This document shows positions 22,322 to 31,601 of a DNA stretch of 64,000 nt, in pieces. Numbering within the stretch: position 1 is the stretch's first letter; each line of letters begins with the position of its first letter. The stretch comes from Ochromonas danica (taxonomy: Eukaryota; Sar; Chrysophyceae; Chromulinales; Chromulinaceae): assembly GCA_015146655.1 (NCBI GenBank), contig VKHL01000067.1, forward strand, positions 62,001 through 126,000. Direction: 5' to 3'. A program made the position numbers and the translations under genes. The notes under the pieces were generated by a model. It made no database searches. It saw only the letters and a program-made list of their open reading frames with translations, and was not told the DNA's origin.

Positions 22322-23447
22322 ATGATGGCCGTCCCACTTCCTCGCCTTGCTCTGCTCTGCTGTCTGATCTTTCTCTCAGCCCATGCTACCAAAATCAGTC
22401 TGAGTCCAGCGAGATTCCTGGCCAAGCATCTCGCAACTGCAATCACCGCGGCCGCACTAGTGCAACCCTTTGCAGCACAGGCCCTGGAGGTCCAGTACAA
22501 GCTGCCCCCCATCGACTTCAACGACAAGTCTCGCTGCAAGCTGGTGTCGTCCAGCATCGGCCAGGCCAACGCTGCCAGAGACAAACTCTACGACCTCCGC
22601 CTCGTAAGACACACACACATACACACACACACACACATACACACACATACATACACATGCACACACACACACATATATATATATATATACACGCTCTCTC
22701 TCTCCCTCGACTCACCCTCGACTCTCTTTCTCTCTGCAGTGTGACTTGAAGGGCCAGACGGCGGCTTCGAAGGACCTCAGCGGCATGATCGCTGCTGACG
22801 CTGACTTCTCTGGCGTGTCCTTCAAGGAGGCGCAGATCTCCAAGTAAGGCTTGCAAGCCTTGCGATAGCGTCACCTGCTTGACCTGCTTGACCTACTTGA
22901 CCTGCTTTAGGGCCTATGCAAAGCATGGAAACTTCCGGGGAGTGGACTTTTCCAATGCCGTGGCTGACAGGTTAGGAGGAGGAGGAGGGGGTACTAACAA
23001 GGCTGTCTGACTGACTTTTCTTCTTCTCGTACTGTTCTGTGCTATGCTATGCTATGATGTGTTGTTGTCTAGAGTGGTCTTCGAAGATGCGGACCTCTCT
23101 CAAGCCATCTTCGTTAACTCTGTGCTCTCTGGCACGAACTTCGCTAACGCCAACTTGAAGGACACTGACTTCACCGACTCCTACCTCGGTACTACCAGAC
23201 ACTGCTTGAGATAATGACCTGGTGACTTGGTGATTTGATTTGATGCTTTTGTGGTGATGCTCAGGCCCTTTCGATTTAAAGCAACTCTGCGCTAATCCGA
23301 CTTTACAGGGCAAGAACCCGGTGAGACCATCCCTCTCTTCTCTCAATGATTGGTTGTGATGGTTGATGATTGATGGTTGATGGGCTGGCTGTGTGTGTTG
23401 TGCAGGTGACTGGAGCAGATTCTCGCCAGAGCGCGGGCTGTCTTTGA
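22322..23447 (+). CDS. Thylakoid-lumen pentapeptide-repeat protein
   Basis: Six exons (22322-22603, 22740-22843, 22911-22970, 23073-23188, 23265-23320, 23406-23447) join in consistent phase, giving 219 residues. The N-terminus looks tripartite: a signal peptide (LPRLALLCCLIFLSAHA), then a Ser/Lys/Arg-bearing transit-like region (TKISLSPARFLAKH), then a Sec-type lumen signal (LATAITAAALVQPFAAQA) before LEVQYK. No twin arginine is seen. The mature part has LSGMIAADADF, ADLSQAIFVNSVLSGTNFANANLKDTDF, where the central L/F recurs every five residues, and ends GKNPVTGADSRQSAGC, close to the conserved end of plant and algal lumenal pentapeptide proteins. Function in the lumen is unknown. The layout implies import across extra envelope membranes. 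Another ATG follows immediately at 22325. Confidence 0.85.
22609..22692. repeat. (CA)n-(TA)n microsatellite in intron
   Basis: Runs of acacac with interspersed at, followed by tatatatatata, fill most of the first intron of the lumen-protein gene, directly before a CT-rich acceptor tract. Confidence 0.9.
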
Positions 23448-23606
23448 GAAGTCTTCATCGCATCCTTCTCTGCTACTATGACTGCTGTATTACACTGAAC
23501 TCTCCAATCTAAGTATGTGAAGTGCTCACAAGAACTAAACAACTACTGTAGACTACATACTATACTCGCTATTGATGTTACAGTCTCAGCTAGTCTAGCA
23601 GCCTGT

Positions 23607-24518
23607 CTAGGCAGTGGCAGGGGGGCGGTAGAGATAGAAGGCCTTGCCTGCCACGACCAAGGGGATGTCAAGAGCGATGCGGCAGAAATCCAGCAAGCAG
23701 AGGACGATCATGCTGCAGGCCAGCGCCTCCACGATGGCTTGGAAGAGTCCGTGGCCCTCTGAGAGGCGGAAGAAGAAGGGGAAGGACGCCAAGAAGTAAA
23801 TCCCATAGAAGGGAGACCCCAACGTGTAGGCGGCAAAGCGATCCTCGAATGAGTAGTAAGTGAAGGAGGAGATGGAGAGCGTCTCCATGAAGGCCGTGAA
23901 GTAGGAGAAGCAGAGGACCACCGCCCAGAAGAGCAGAGACCTCTGCCAGCCCTTGGCATAGGCTGACTCCACCCGCCGCAGCAGCAGGTTGGAGAAGGTG
24001 TGGTAGGTGATGAAGTAGAAGTGCGTGGCGAAGAAGAGCGCGATGGGCACGTCGTTCAGCCGATGCGCCGGGAAAGTGTAGCGCGCACGCAGCACGTTAT
24101 AGAAGTAGTGGGTGTACCAGTAGTTGCCGATGAAGGAGAAGATGGCGATCCACACGTTGGCCTTGAAGGAGTACCTCTCGAAGAGCGGCAGGGCTCGCTC
24201 AGAAGGCGAGGGGTAGAGCAGCGGCTGCAGCAGGAAGGGCAGCGACAGAGCCACGCACAGCGCCATGTAGTCGTTCTCAGTGAAGCGCTCGTAGGCCTGC
24301 GTCACCACCACACCGCCAAACAAGGCGATCCAAGTGGCCGTGTAGAGCAAGGCGTACTTCTCGAACTCCCGCTTGCTGGGCTCGTCACTGCCAGGCAGCC
24401 AAGTGAGACTCTTCGCCTGATCTGGGCGAGGCTTTTGGATGGCCACCAGCCCCGCAATCACGAGGATCATTGGGACAAGAATCAAGGCCATAGCGATCTC
24501 AATGGAGAGGGACGACAT
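23607..24518 (-). CDS. CPI1: Cycloeucalenol cycloisomerase
   Basis: A single exon of 303 residues from the ATG at 24518 (MSSLSIEI). The family blocks are easily read: LPGSDEPSKREFEKY-LYT-TWIALFGGVV, FTENDYMAL, SFKANVWIAIFSFIGNYWYTHYFYNVL, YTFPAHRLNDVPIALFFATHFYFITYH, SNLLLRRVES, SYFTAFMETLSISSFTYY-FEDR, and GSPFYGIYFLASFPFFFRL. These match plant CPI1 closely in order and spacing. About eight hydrophobic helices put it in the ER. The enzyme opens the 9,19-cyclopropyl ring of cycloeucalenol to give obtusifoliol, a step needed only where sterols are made through cycloartenol. It is convergent with the lumen-protein gene, and 202 bp head-to-head from the coiled-coil gene. Confidence 0.93.
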   Translation of the reverse strand: MSSLSIEIAMALILVPMILVIAGLVAIQKPRPDQAKSLTWLPGSDEPSKREFEKYALLYTATWIALFGGVVVTQAYERFTENDYMALCVALSLPFLLQPLLYPSPSERALPLFERYSFKANVWIAIFSFIGNYWYTHYFYNVLRARYTFPAHRLNDVPIALFFATHFYFITYHTFSNLLLRRVESAYAKGWQRSLLFWAVVLCFSYFTAFMETLSISSFTYYSFEDRFAAYTLGSPFYGIYFLASFPFFFRLSEGHGLFQAIVEALACSMIVLCLLDFCRIALDIPLVVAGKAFYLYRPPATA

Positions 24519-24720
24519 GGTATCCTTTGGGTGCGATCTCAATTGCCTGTGATGAAAGTGGGTGATGACTGTGGAAAAAGGTGGTAAAATAGGGGAAAAC
24601 TCATTTTGCCAAGTCCTGAAAGTCGACGGTTTTCTGCGCTGACAAGCAAACGAATTGATTTCACTTTCTTGTTTCAGTTAGTCTAACTTTTCAGTTTGAG
24701 GGTATCTTCAGTGTGAAGGG

Positions 24721-26271
24721 ATGCAGTCTTCTCCGCTGCTCCACCGCGCAGCTTCTTCTCTCACCACAGCCTCAGCCTCAGCCTCAGCCACAAACAACAA
24801 CAACAACAACAACAACGACAACAATGGCAATGGCAATGGCAATGGCAATGGCAATGGCAATGGCACAGCCTCTGCCTCTGTCTCTGCCTCTGGACCCGCA
24901 GCTGCCTCGAATGGGAATGTGATCCTGGCTGCTGGCAGTTCATTAAGAACCGCTTCCATGGACGGTTCCTCGTCCGCAGCCCTCACAGGGAACCCAGCCG
25001 TCGAGGCTGACCTCCTGTCCACCGCACGAAAGCACTACGTGGGCCTGCAGGATCTCCTGGGGCAGCTCTCCTCGAAGCTCTCCAACGTGAGCACTCAAGT
25101 GGACCGAGAGTTCCTGTCCTCCTATCGCGTCCACATGCAGTCCATTCGGTCGGAAGTCCACCATCTCAAGCAGGAGATCGCGAGGTCCGAGCAGCGCCTC
25201 AACGACGACGTCACCGTGGCGAGGCTCGAGAGCGAGGCCAAGTGGTTCCAAGAAGAATGCCAGCGCCTGCGCTTCCACTTCGATGCCATGCAAAGCGACG
25301 TGAACCAAATGAAAGAGCGCCTGCAAGGCATGAACGAGCAGAAGCACTACCTCGCCACCCAGCTGAAGGCCTTGGTCAAGCGCAACCGCGTCTTGCAAGA
25401 CGCCTTGCAGGAGGCTTTGCCGCCCACCACTTTGCTTCTCCCCGTCACTGCCACTGCCTCTGTCTCCTCAGAAGAAAAGAGACTGAAGGCCTCCAAGAAG
25501 GAAAAGCTCGCGGACGAAATCGCCAAGTCTATTCACTCCGCGCAATCTGTGCGTTATCCCGCAGTGTTGACGGAGAGAGTGGCAAGAGAAAGTCGCGGGG
25601 CCGACGAAAGCGCCCAGCAAGGCAAAGAGAAGAAGAAGCCGAAGCAAGTCAAGCCGTCCTTCTCTCAAAACGACCTCCGCCTCGACTCTCCTCAACGGCT
25701 GCAACTACCGCGTATTAACAAATCGAATCGTAACAGCCAATCACAGCCTCTTCTTCCTCTCTCCAGGGCGACCAGCCGGCGTACAACTTGCATAGAGGAT
25801 ATCACGTCAGAAGACCGCGACGAACGATACCGCCTGGCGCTTCAAGACCTCCACGAGCACAGGTAAGCGATGCACAGTAGCTGGTGAAAGCAATGTTTAC
25901 CTCGGGACTCTGTAATGTTGTGATTGCTACGGCCAGGCTGGAAGTCGAAGAAGAGTTGGAAGAGTCTCTCCTGCACACTTTCGAGCAAATTCGGCGACGG
26001 CGGAGAGAATCGGCAGCAAACAACAGTCGCTTTGGAGAAGGTGCCGATGTTGGTTTGGTTCTTGCTGGCGGTGTCTCTGGACTGGGTCTGCAGCATTTCT
26101 CCAACAATGACCGCCTCGCAGCGATGATCCATTTTCTCTCCAAGCCAGCCATCCTCGAAGAGGTGAGAGCCTTTTGCTCGTCTCTTTCTCGATGTGTTTT
26201 ACCCTTCCTTTTCATTGCAGGTGGTGCGCCTATTGGCCGATCCCAACGGCAGCTTTGACGCTAATAATTGA
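24721..26271 (+). CDS. Coiled-coil protein of unknown function
   Basis: Three exons (24721-25862, 25937-26162, 26221-26271) join in phase to 472 residues. Residues about 10-60 are low complexity (Ser-Ala, Asn, then Asn-Gly pairs) encoded by the microsatellite below. Residues about 95-225 form a long heptad-like coiled coil with WFQEECQRLRFHF, MQSDVNQMKERL and LATQLKALVKRNRVLQDAL. The rest is Lys/Ser-rich, with a last helical segment (LEVEEELEESLLHTFEQIRRRRRE) and the end LLADPNGSFDANN. The WFxEExxRL coiled-coil style occurs in some flagellar or basal-body proteins, but I do not recognise a specific family, so no role is assigned. Confidence 0.75.
24773..24868 (+). repeat. Coding microsatellites (cctcag)n, (aac)n, (ggcaat)n
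   Basis: Three successive short-unit arrays lie inside the first exon of the coiled-coil gene and encode Ala-Ser, poly-Asn and Gly-Asn runs. All unit lengths are multiples of three, so length changes would keep the frame. Confidence 0.9.
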
Positions 26272-26409
26272 TTGTTCATCCTCTTCTCATGTAAATAGAA
26301 CTGAACTGTTCCGCAAAGACTACGATGTAGATGTTGCTTCATAGTTTACACACCGAGATCACTCTACAAGACCTCTCTTCTAATGTCGGTCACCCGCTCT
26401 TCTTTCCCT

Positions 26410-28251
26410 TTACTGCTGGTAGGCTTTATGGCGAATGACTGCGTTAGCACGAAGGATGCGGCGAGCTTCATCGACAAGCAAACGGTCGCGCGCCAGTTGT
26501 TGCCAGTCGCTCATCAGCACTTGGGCGTAGCCCTCCACACCTTGTAGCTCCTGTACACAGGCGGCAAGGTCTCCATGGTCCAGGCGGAAGGCAGCACGGG
26601 CCAAGGCTTCTTCTGCACCAGGTCCAGTGAGATATCCACTTGGCGTGAAGGAGAGCTTTGCCAAAACTGCGCCCACGATCTGTCCCAACAGCTTTGGGGC
26701 TCCAGCAGGGGCGAGAACGACTTTTCGCACCTCGTCGCGCATCACCTGAAAGCGCACCTGCAAGTCTGCGAGAGTTGGGACGTGTTTCTTGGTGAGGAGA
26801 TCGGCCGGCAGCGCGGCCAGCAGGGCGCGCACGACTTCTTCCTCCTCGGCCACCTCGCGAAGTTGTTGCAGAGCCTGGACACCTTCTCCTGCCCCGCCAC
26901 CCGACTCTAACAGAGAGTCGAGCACGAGGACAGCCGCGGACAGCTTGTGGTTGGTCGCCGCGGACTTGACGACGCGCACAGCCTCGGCCACTTCTTGCTG
27001 TGCGGCCAGCAAGGCACCGTTGAGCTCCTCCAAGCGAGGCTGCATCTCCAAGAGATGGTCATTGTGGGACTTCCGCAGCAACGCGACCTTCTCGTTGAGC
27101 TCAGCCTGCAGCGCGTTCTGCTGATCGGCCAAAGAGGCGAGCAAAGAGGCGCGGAAGCCTTCGCCCTGGGCACGCAGCGCTCCCTGCAGCCGCGCCTCTG
27201 CGCGATCCTCAGCCTCGCGCACACGCTCCGCCGCCTCCTGCACGACGGCCTTCTCCTTCTCGAAGAGGAGGCGATCGATTTCGATTTGCAGCTCACGGCG
27301 TTGCTGGGCGAGGAGGTGAGTGTACCGCTCCTCCTCCTGCTGCTCCACTGCGCGCACGGCTCCAGCCAAGCGAACATTCTCCCACGACAAGCGCTCGAAG
27401 AGTTCTCCCGCGAGGGAAGTCAGTCTGGCGCGCAGGGCGGGGGCGTCGAGGTCGTGCAAGTCGCTCAGCAACGAGTCCTGCAGCTGTTGGCGGAAGACTG
27501 CCGTCTGCCTGGCCATGTCCGCGACCAGATCCGCCGAGCTGCTCGACCCGCGGCGCTTCTGCAGAATGACTTCAGCATCGACTTCAGGCAGCAGAGAGGG
27601 AGGGAGAGTCTTCACCTCCTCCACCATCACCACCTTCTCCTCCTCCTGCGGCACCACCTCCTCGACCACTGCAGAGGGGCTCTCTTCAGACACTTCCACC
27701 GAGTTGACGACGTGGGCATCCTCGACAGCGACAACTCCTTCGACAGCAGGCTGAGTCTCCTCCACCACCTGCTCCTCCTGCACCACCTCCTCCTCCTCCT
27801 CCTTCGCCACTACCCGCTCCTCTTCAGGGGGCACTCCCTCAGCCAGGGCGTCCACTTGCTCCTCATGATCCAAATGCTCTACAAAGGCGTCCAGTTCAGT
27901 GGGAGGGAGGGCCTGCGGAGGGACCGCAGCGGCTGCGGGCTTGTAGACCAAACCCTTCTGGACAAACACTTCTCGCACTGGAGCCACGTAAGAGGCGACG
28001 AAGGGCAGGCTGGCCACACCCTTCAGCGCCGGATCAACATCGTCTCCCATGTACGCCAAATAGCCCGAGAGGGCTCCCAAGCCGGTGAACGCAAGAAATA
28101 GTCCCTCCCCAACAAGAGACCTCTTCTTCTTCTCATAGGGGCTCGAGGGGGGCTGGGGAGGCTTGACAGGTGGCGGAGTGCTCTTGTCGTGGGATGAGAG
28201 CAGCCTCACTCTCTTGGCCACAGGCCTAATCGCTTGTCTCGCGCGGATCAT
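26410..28251 (-). CDS. MIC60: MICOS subunit MIC60 (mitofilin)
   Basis: A single exon of 613 residues. The start at 28251 gives a basic, Arg-rich mitochondrial presequence (MIRARQAIRPVAKRVRLLSS); the frame extends upstream without an ATG. A Pro-rich spacer precedes one transmembrane helix at about 49-68 (GLFLAFTGLGALSGYLAYM). Next come a Glu/Val-rich acidic stretch of about 150 residues, a long coiled coil (about 260-450), and the mitofilin C-terminal region (about 500-613) with VRFQVMRDEVRKVVLAP, FTPSGYLTGPGAEEALARAAFRLDHGDLAACVQEL and DWQQLARDRLLVDEARRIL. MIC60 sits in the inner mitochondrial membrane and shapes crista junctions. Topology and domain order match the family. Confidence 0.9.
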   Translation of the reverse strand: MIRARQAIRPVAKRVRLLSSHDKSTPPPVKPPQPPSSPYEKKKRSLVGEGLFLAFTGLGALSGYLAYMGDDVDPALKGVASLPFVASYVAPVREVFVQKGLVYKPAAAAVPPQALPPTELDAFVEHLDHEEQVDALAEGVPPEEERVVAKEEEEEVVQEEQVVEETQPAVEGVVAVEDAHVVNSVEVSEESPSAVVEEVVPQEEEKVVMVEEVKTLPPSLLPEVDAEVILQKRRGSSSSADLVADMARQTAVFRQQLQDSLLSDLHDLDAPALRARLTSLAGELFERLSWENVRLAGAVRAVEQQEEERYTHLLAQQRRELQIEIDRLLFEKEKAVVQEAAERVREAEDRAEARLQGALRAQGEGFRASLLASLADQQNALQAELNEKVALLRKSHNDHLLEMQPRLEELNGALLAAQQEVAEAVRVVKSAATNHKLSAAVLVLDSLLESGGGAGEGVQALQQLREVAEEEEVVRALLAALPADLLTKKHVPTLADLQVRFQVMRDEVRKVVLAPAGAPKLLGQIVGAVLAKLSFTPSGYLTGPGAEEALARAAFRLDHGDLAACVQELQGVEGYAQVLMSDWQQLARDRLLVDEARRILRANAVIRHKAYQQ

Positions 28252-28634
28252 GACGGCTGGCCTTGTTTGCTTCTCTTTCTTCAGCACAGCTCCGCACTGC
28301 AAGCGCTGCGCTGCTTTGACATCTTTCGGAGATTAGGAAATTCGGAGATTCGAGATAACCGACCATACGAAATCGTCCATTCCATGGTGAAATTCCATGG
28401 AATAGATTGATGGTGAAATGGATTATGTTATAAGTGATGTTGTAAGTTACATTCGAACTAAAAGTGATGAGAGAAGCCACGAGCTGGAAAGAGATCACGT
28501 ATAATCAAGCCACGTGCATTCATCCTGCGGCCTCTTCGTTCTACACAAACTGAGAGGCGCTATTGGCCATGGAGGGGGTAGTCTAGGTCTGACTGTACGG
28601 ACTGTACGGGTGGGTCAGACTGTCTCTTTGTGTC
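28252..28634. other. Intergenic, MIC60 upstream region
   Basis: 383 bp between two minus-strand genes, so it holds the 3' UTR of TFIIF-alpha and the promoter of MIC60. It contains a short inverted repeat around ttccatggtgaaattccatggaa (about 28380-28402), which could pair as a hairpin. No gene seen. Confidence 0.55.
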
Positions 28635-30519
28635 TCACTTGTGTGAGTCGCGCAGCTCGACAGCACGACCCAACAGTGGGTCATCCATCTGACGAGTGAC
28701 CGCCTCGAGGATGTCAAGGAATCTAAGCATGATAGCACAACACAACACCTTGTCATGTAAAGAGCAGACACACACAGTGTGGGTTGAGAGCTTACTTGTC
28801 TCTCCCTGCGAGCTTGTTGGGCAGCGCCTTGCTGTAGGCCTTGATGATGGGCTTGAACACCTCGGACAGCTCCTTCACTGACACACGGCCTCCGCGGTGG
28901 AGGATGTACTTGCGAACTCCGCTCTCCGACAGCGTGTACTCTTGTTGAGAGGAAAGCTCTGCGGCGGCTGTTTGGACAGCATTGACTGGCGATGGAGATG
29001 GCGCAGTCGCTGCAGCCACTAGAGAGGCGCTTGCTAGATCCTCACTGCTAGAAGCACCTGCCCCAGCACTAGAAGCAGCCCCACTGCTGCTGGGCACATC
29101 ACCAGCTGATCCGTCAGCAAACTTGACGCGCTTGGCCGACTCTCCCGCGAGATCGAGACTCTCGAGAGAGCGCTTGGTGGGCCCACCTGCTGCTGCTGCC
29201 GCTGCTACTCCCTCTGCTACCCCGCCAGAGTCACTGCTTTCCGCTCCCAGCAGAGAAGAAGACGCCGCCGCCGCCGTGGCCGCCGCCGCAGTCGCTGCCC
29301 GCTGAGTCTGCATGAGCTTCTTGCGCGCCGCCACAGTGGCCTTGAGCATGTCGTCGTTGATGAACCCCGACTGCGCGCGATTGGCTTGAGCCTCCAACTC
29401 GCGAGAGCCCAAGTCCTGTGCGCCGTTCTCTCGGCCCTCGCCGCCCTCCCCGCCGTTGCCCTCCTCCTCCTCCTCCTCACTCTCCTCGTCCTCGTCCAGC
29501 GCCTCGTCATAGCGAGACATGGACGTCATCTCCTGCTCTGACTGACGAGTCTGCACCTCCTGCTCCTGCATCACGTGGTCTTCCTCGTCGTCCGCGAACC
29601 TCACGCCATAGTCTCCGCCGCAGAAGTCGTGCTCCTTGAGGGCGTCGGGGTCGAGGCCGTTCTCGTCCATGTACACCCCCAGCCCGGCGTTCATGTCCTC
29701 GTCCAGCGCCGCGTTCTGCCTGCCAGAGTCCTGCTTCTTCCTGCTGAAGACCTTCATCATGGCCTGCGAGAAGGAGTCCAAGGCCCCGCCATGGCCGCGC
29801 TGCTCTGAGCGCTTCTCCTCCTCGCGCCTCTTGCTCTCGTAGTTCGAGATGGTCTGAGAGATGGCCTTGTAGCGACCGAGCAGCGCCGCCTGTCGCTCCT
29901 GCTCCTCCTTGTCCTTGTCCTCGATCTCAGCCAGCAAGTCGTCGCGAGGCTTGCCAGTCTTGCGGAAAGTGAAGAAGTCGCCCACGGGGTGCACGTGGAT
30001 CTCAGGCACGGCTCCCTCCTCCGTCTTCACGAACTGCAATAGCACGTATTTGAAGGGCTGCTCCTTGTCCTGCTCGTGTTCCTCGCCACCCGCTGCAGCA
30101 GCTGCCGTGGTGGTGGTGGAGGAGGAGGAGGAGGAGGAGGAGCGGGGTTGGTTGGAATCTCCCTCTGGATTGAAGTCCACGCTGACTGGCTTGCCCTCGT
30201 AGTGCTGCACGGGCTGCTCCCCGCGGAGAGAGAGAGGAGCTGCTGCCAGGGGGTGCTCCAGCACGACAGTCTGCTTGCGGCGGTAGAACTTGCGGCGCTG
30301 ACGCATTCGTCTGGTAGGAAACTCTCCGTCCTTGGCCACGTCGTCCTCGGGGTCCTCGCGCAGCTCTTCCTCCTGGAAGTACATCCTGCTCCTGCCACTG
30401 CCTCCTCCTGCAGCCAATTGCGACGCATCCAAGGCATCTGTGAAGCGAGCCAAGCAAGAATACTCTGGGCGACACTGAAAGCGCAGGGTCCAGGAAGAAG
30501 AGGGTTTTCTTTGAGCCAT
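28635..30519 (-). CDS. GTF2F1: TFIIF alpha subunit (RAP74-like)
   Basis: Two exons, 30519-28796 and 28722-28635, splice within a Lys codon to give 603 residues. The N-terminal third matches the TFIIF-alpha dimerisation fold: SRMYFQEEEL, a basic RRMRQRRKFYRRKQTVVLEH strand, KYVLLQFV, VHPVGDFFTF. The middle is charged, with an acidic run (DEDEESEEEEEE) and a Ser/Ala-rich linker. The C-terminus is the small winged helix that contacts FCP1/TFIIB in other species (LSESGVRKYILHRGGRVSVKELSEVF, PNKLAGRDKFLDILEAV). The short second exon supplies the last helix and strand, which is a good check on the splice. It is a general factor for RNA polymerase II, divergent from LSM1 with 211 bp between starts. 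Confidence 0.82.
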
Positions 30520-30730
30520 GCTGCAGTCAAATCAAGTCAACCAGACGATAGCGACAGACTCTGCCATACCCCCTCATAACAACAACAGCATGAAGAACGC
30601 GTTTTCTCCTCTGTTAGGTAATTCCTCACTCGTATTACGTAATTACCTAATAGATGCCCCAGACAGCGGAGATTGGGATTGATTGTGATTGAGTGAGAAT
30701 AAAAGCAATCAGACAGGAAATCTCGAGCTA
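30520..30730. promoter_or_regulatory. Bidirectional promoter, TFIIF-alpha / LSM1
   Basis: Only 211 bp separate the start codons of two divergent RNA-metabolism genes. The middle holds a near-palindromic ctcgtattacgtaattaccta stretch (about 30628-30650) containing the word attacgtaat. Its role is inferred from position only. Confidence 0.45.
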
Positions 30731-31163
30731 ATGTCAAGTCTAAGCGAATCGTCGACGCCTTACCTGCCTGGAGCTGCTTCATTGGCGGACTATTTGGATA
30801 AGAAGCTGGCAGTGCTACTGCAGGACGGGCGATACCTCGTGGGCGTGCTGCGCACCTACGACCAATACCTCAACCTCGTGCTACACCGCACCATCGAGAG
30901 GTTGATCTTCCAAGGTGAACCACCTCTCCCCTCCTCTCTCTCTCCCTCGCTGAAGCTGACGTGCTGTGTGTGTTATGCTGTCAGAGTTTTATAGTGAGAC
31001 GGAAATTGGTCTCTACGTCGTGCGCGGCGACAACATCGTGCTCTTCGGAGAGGTGGACGAGGTCAGCCCGCTCTCTCTCACGCTCATATCCTCGCACGAA
31101 CTGCACGAGAAGGTCCGATCGAGCCAGCCGGCCAAGCGGTCAGCAGATCTCGAGTTGGAGTAG
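30731..31163 (+). CDS. LSM1: U6 snRNA-associated Sm-like protein LSm1
   Basis: Two exons (30731-30914, 30985-31163) give 120 residues. Sm1 reads LADYLDKKLAVLLQDGRYLVGVLRTYDQYLNLVLHRTIERLIF, with the RNA-contacting DQYLN. The splice falls at the Glu of EFYSETEIGLYVVRGDNIVLFGEVDE, the Sm2 motif with RGDN, which matches LSm1 (ending E-F/Y, then IGVFVVRGEN in animals) better than other LSm proteins. LSm1 marks the cytoplasmic LSm1-7 ring that promotes decapping of deadenylated mRNA. It is slightly shorter than the animal protein because the C-terminal tail is brief. The start is the first ATG. Confidence 0.93.
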
Positions 31164-31601
31164 CTTAGCGCAATGACTCAGCTTAGTGTAATATATCTAA
31201 CCCTAGTATATACAGTACCATAACATAGACCATAGTACAGTAAACACCATAGTATAGTATATGCCATCTCGCCATGACCACTCCAAGCAGAGGAGCCCAC
31301 AACACTCAAACACACTTTACAGCATAGGACACACTAACAACACCAACTTTCCTCGAGCCTTTTCCAACTTATTCTCTTCCGACTTGTGCAGTTTGAAAGA
31401 CTTGCTCATGGCGGCTTTCTTGACGGGACTGCCCTGTTGCTGCTGACTGCTCCGCTGCTTGCGAATGAGCAGAGCATAGAACTGTGACCAGGACTGTATT
31501 GCTCTCTTCCGTGCCAGACGAGCAGTGAGTCTGCTATCACTCTGAAAGACGACTATAATGCCAAAGTACCCTATGCCCTAAAGCAGGCAGAAGAGAAGGA
31601 G
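31164..31601. other. Convergent intergenic region
   Basis: 438 bp between the LSM1 stop and the stop of the unknown minus-strand gene. The left part repeats catagta/cagtaa words. A short + frame (31261-31446) shows no recognisable protein features and is not called. Confidence 0.55.

Noticed and set aside
26947-28101. 384-codon + strand frame antisense to MIC60
   Set aside because: Leu/His-rich shadow of a coiled-coil gene; no signature of its own.
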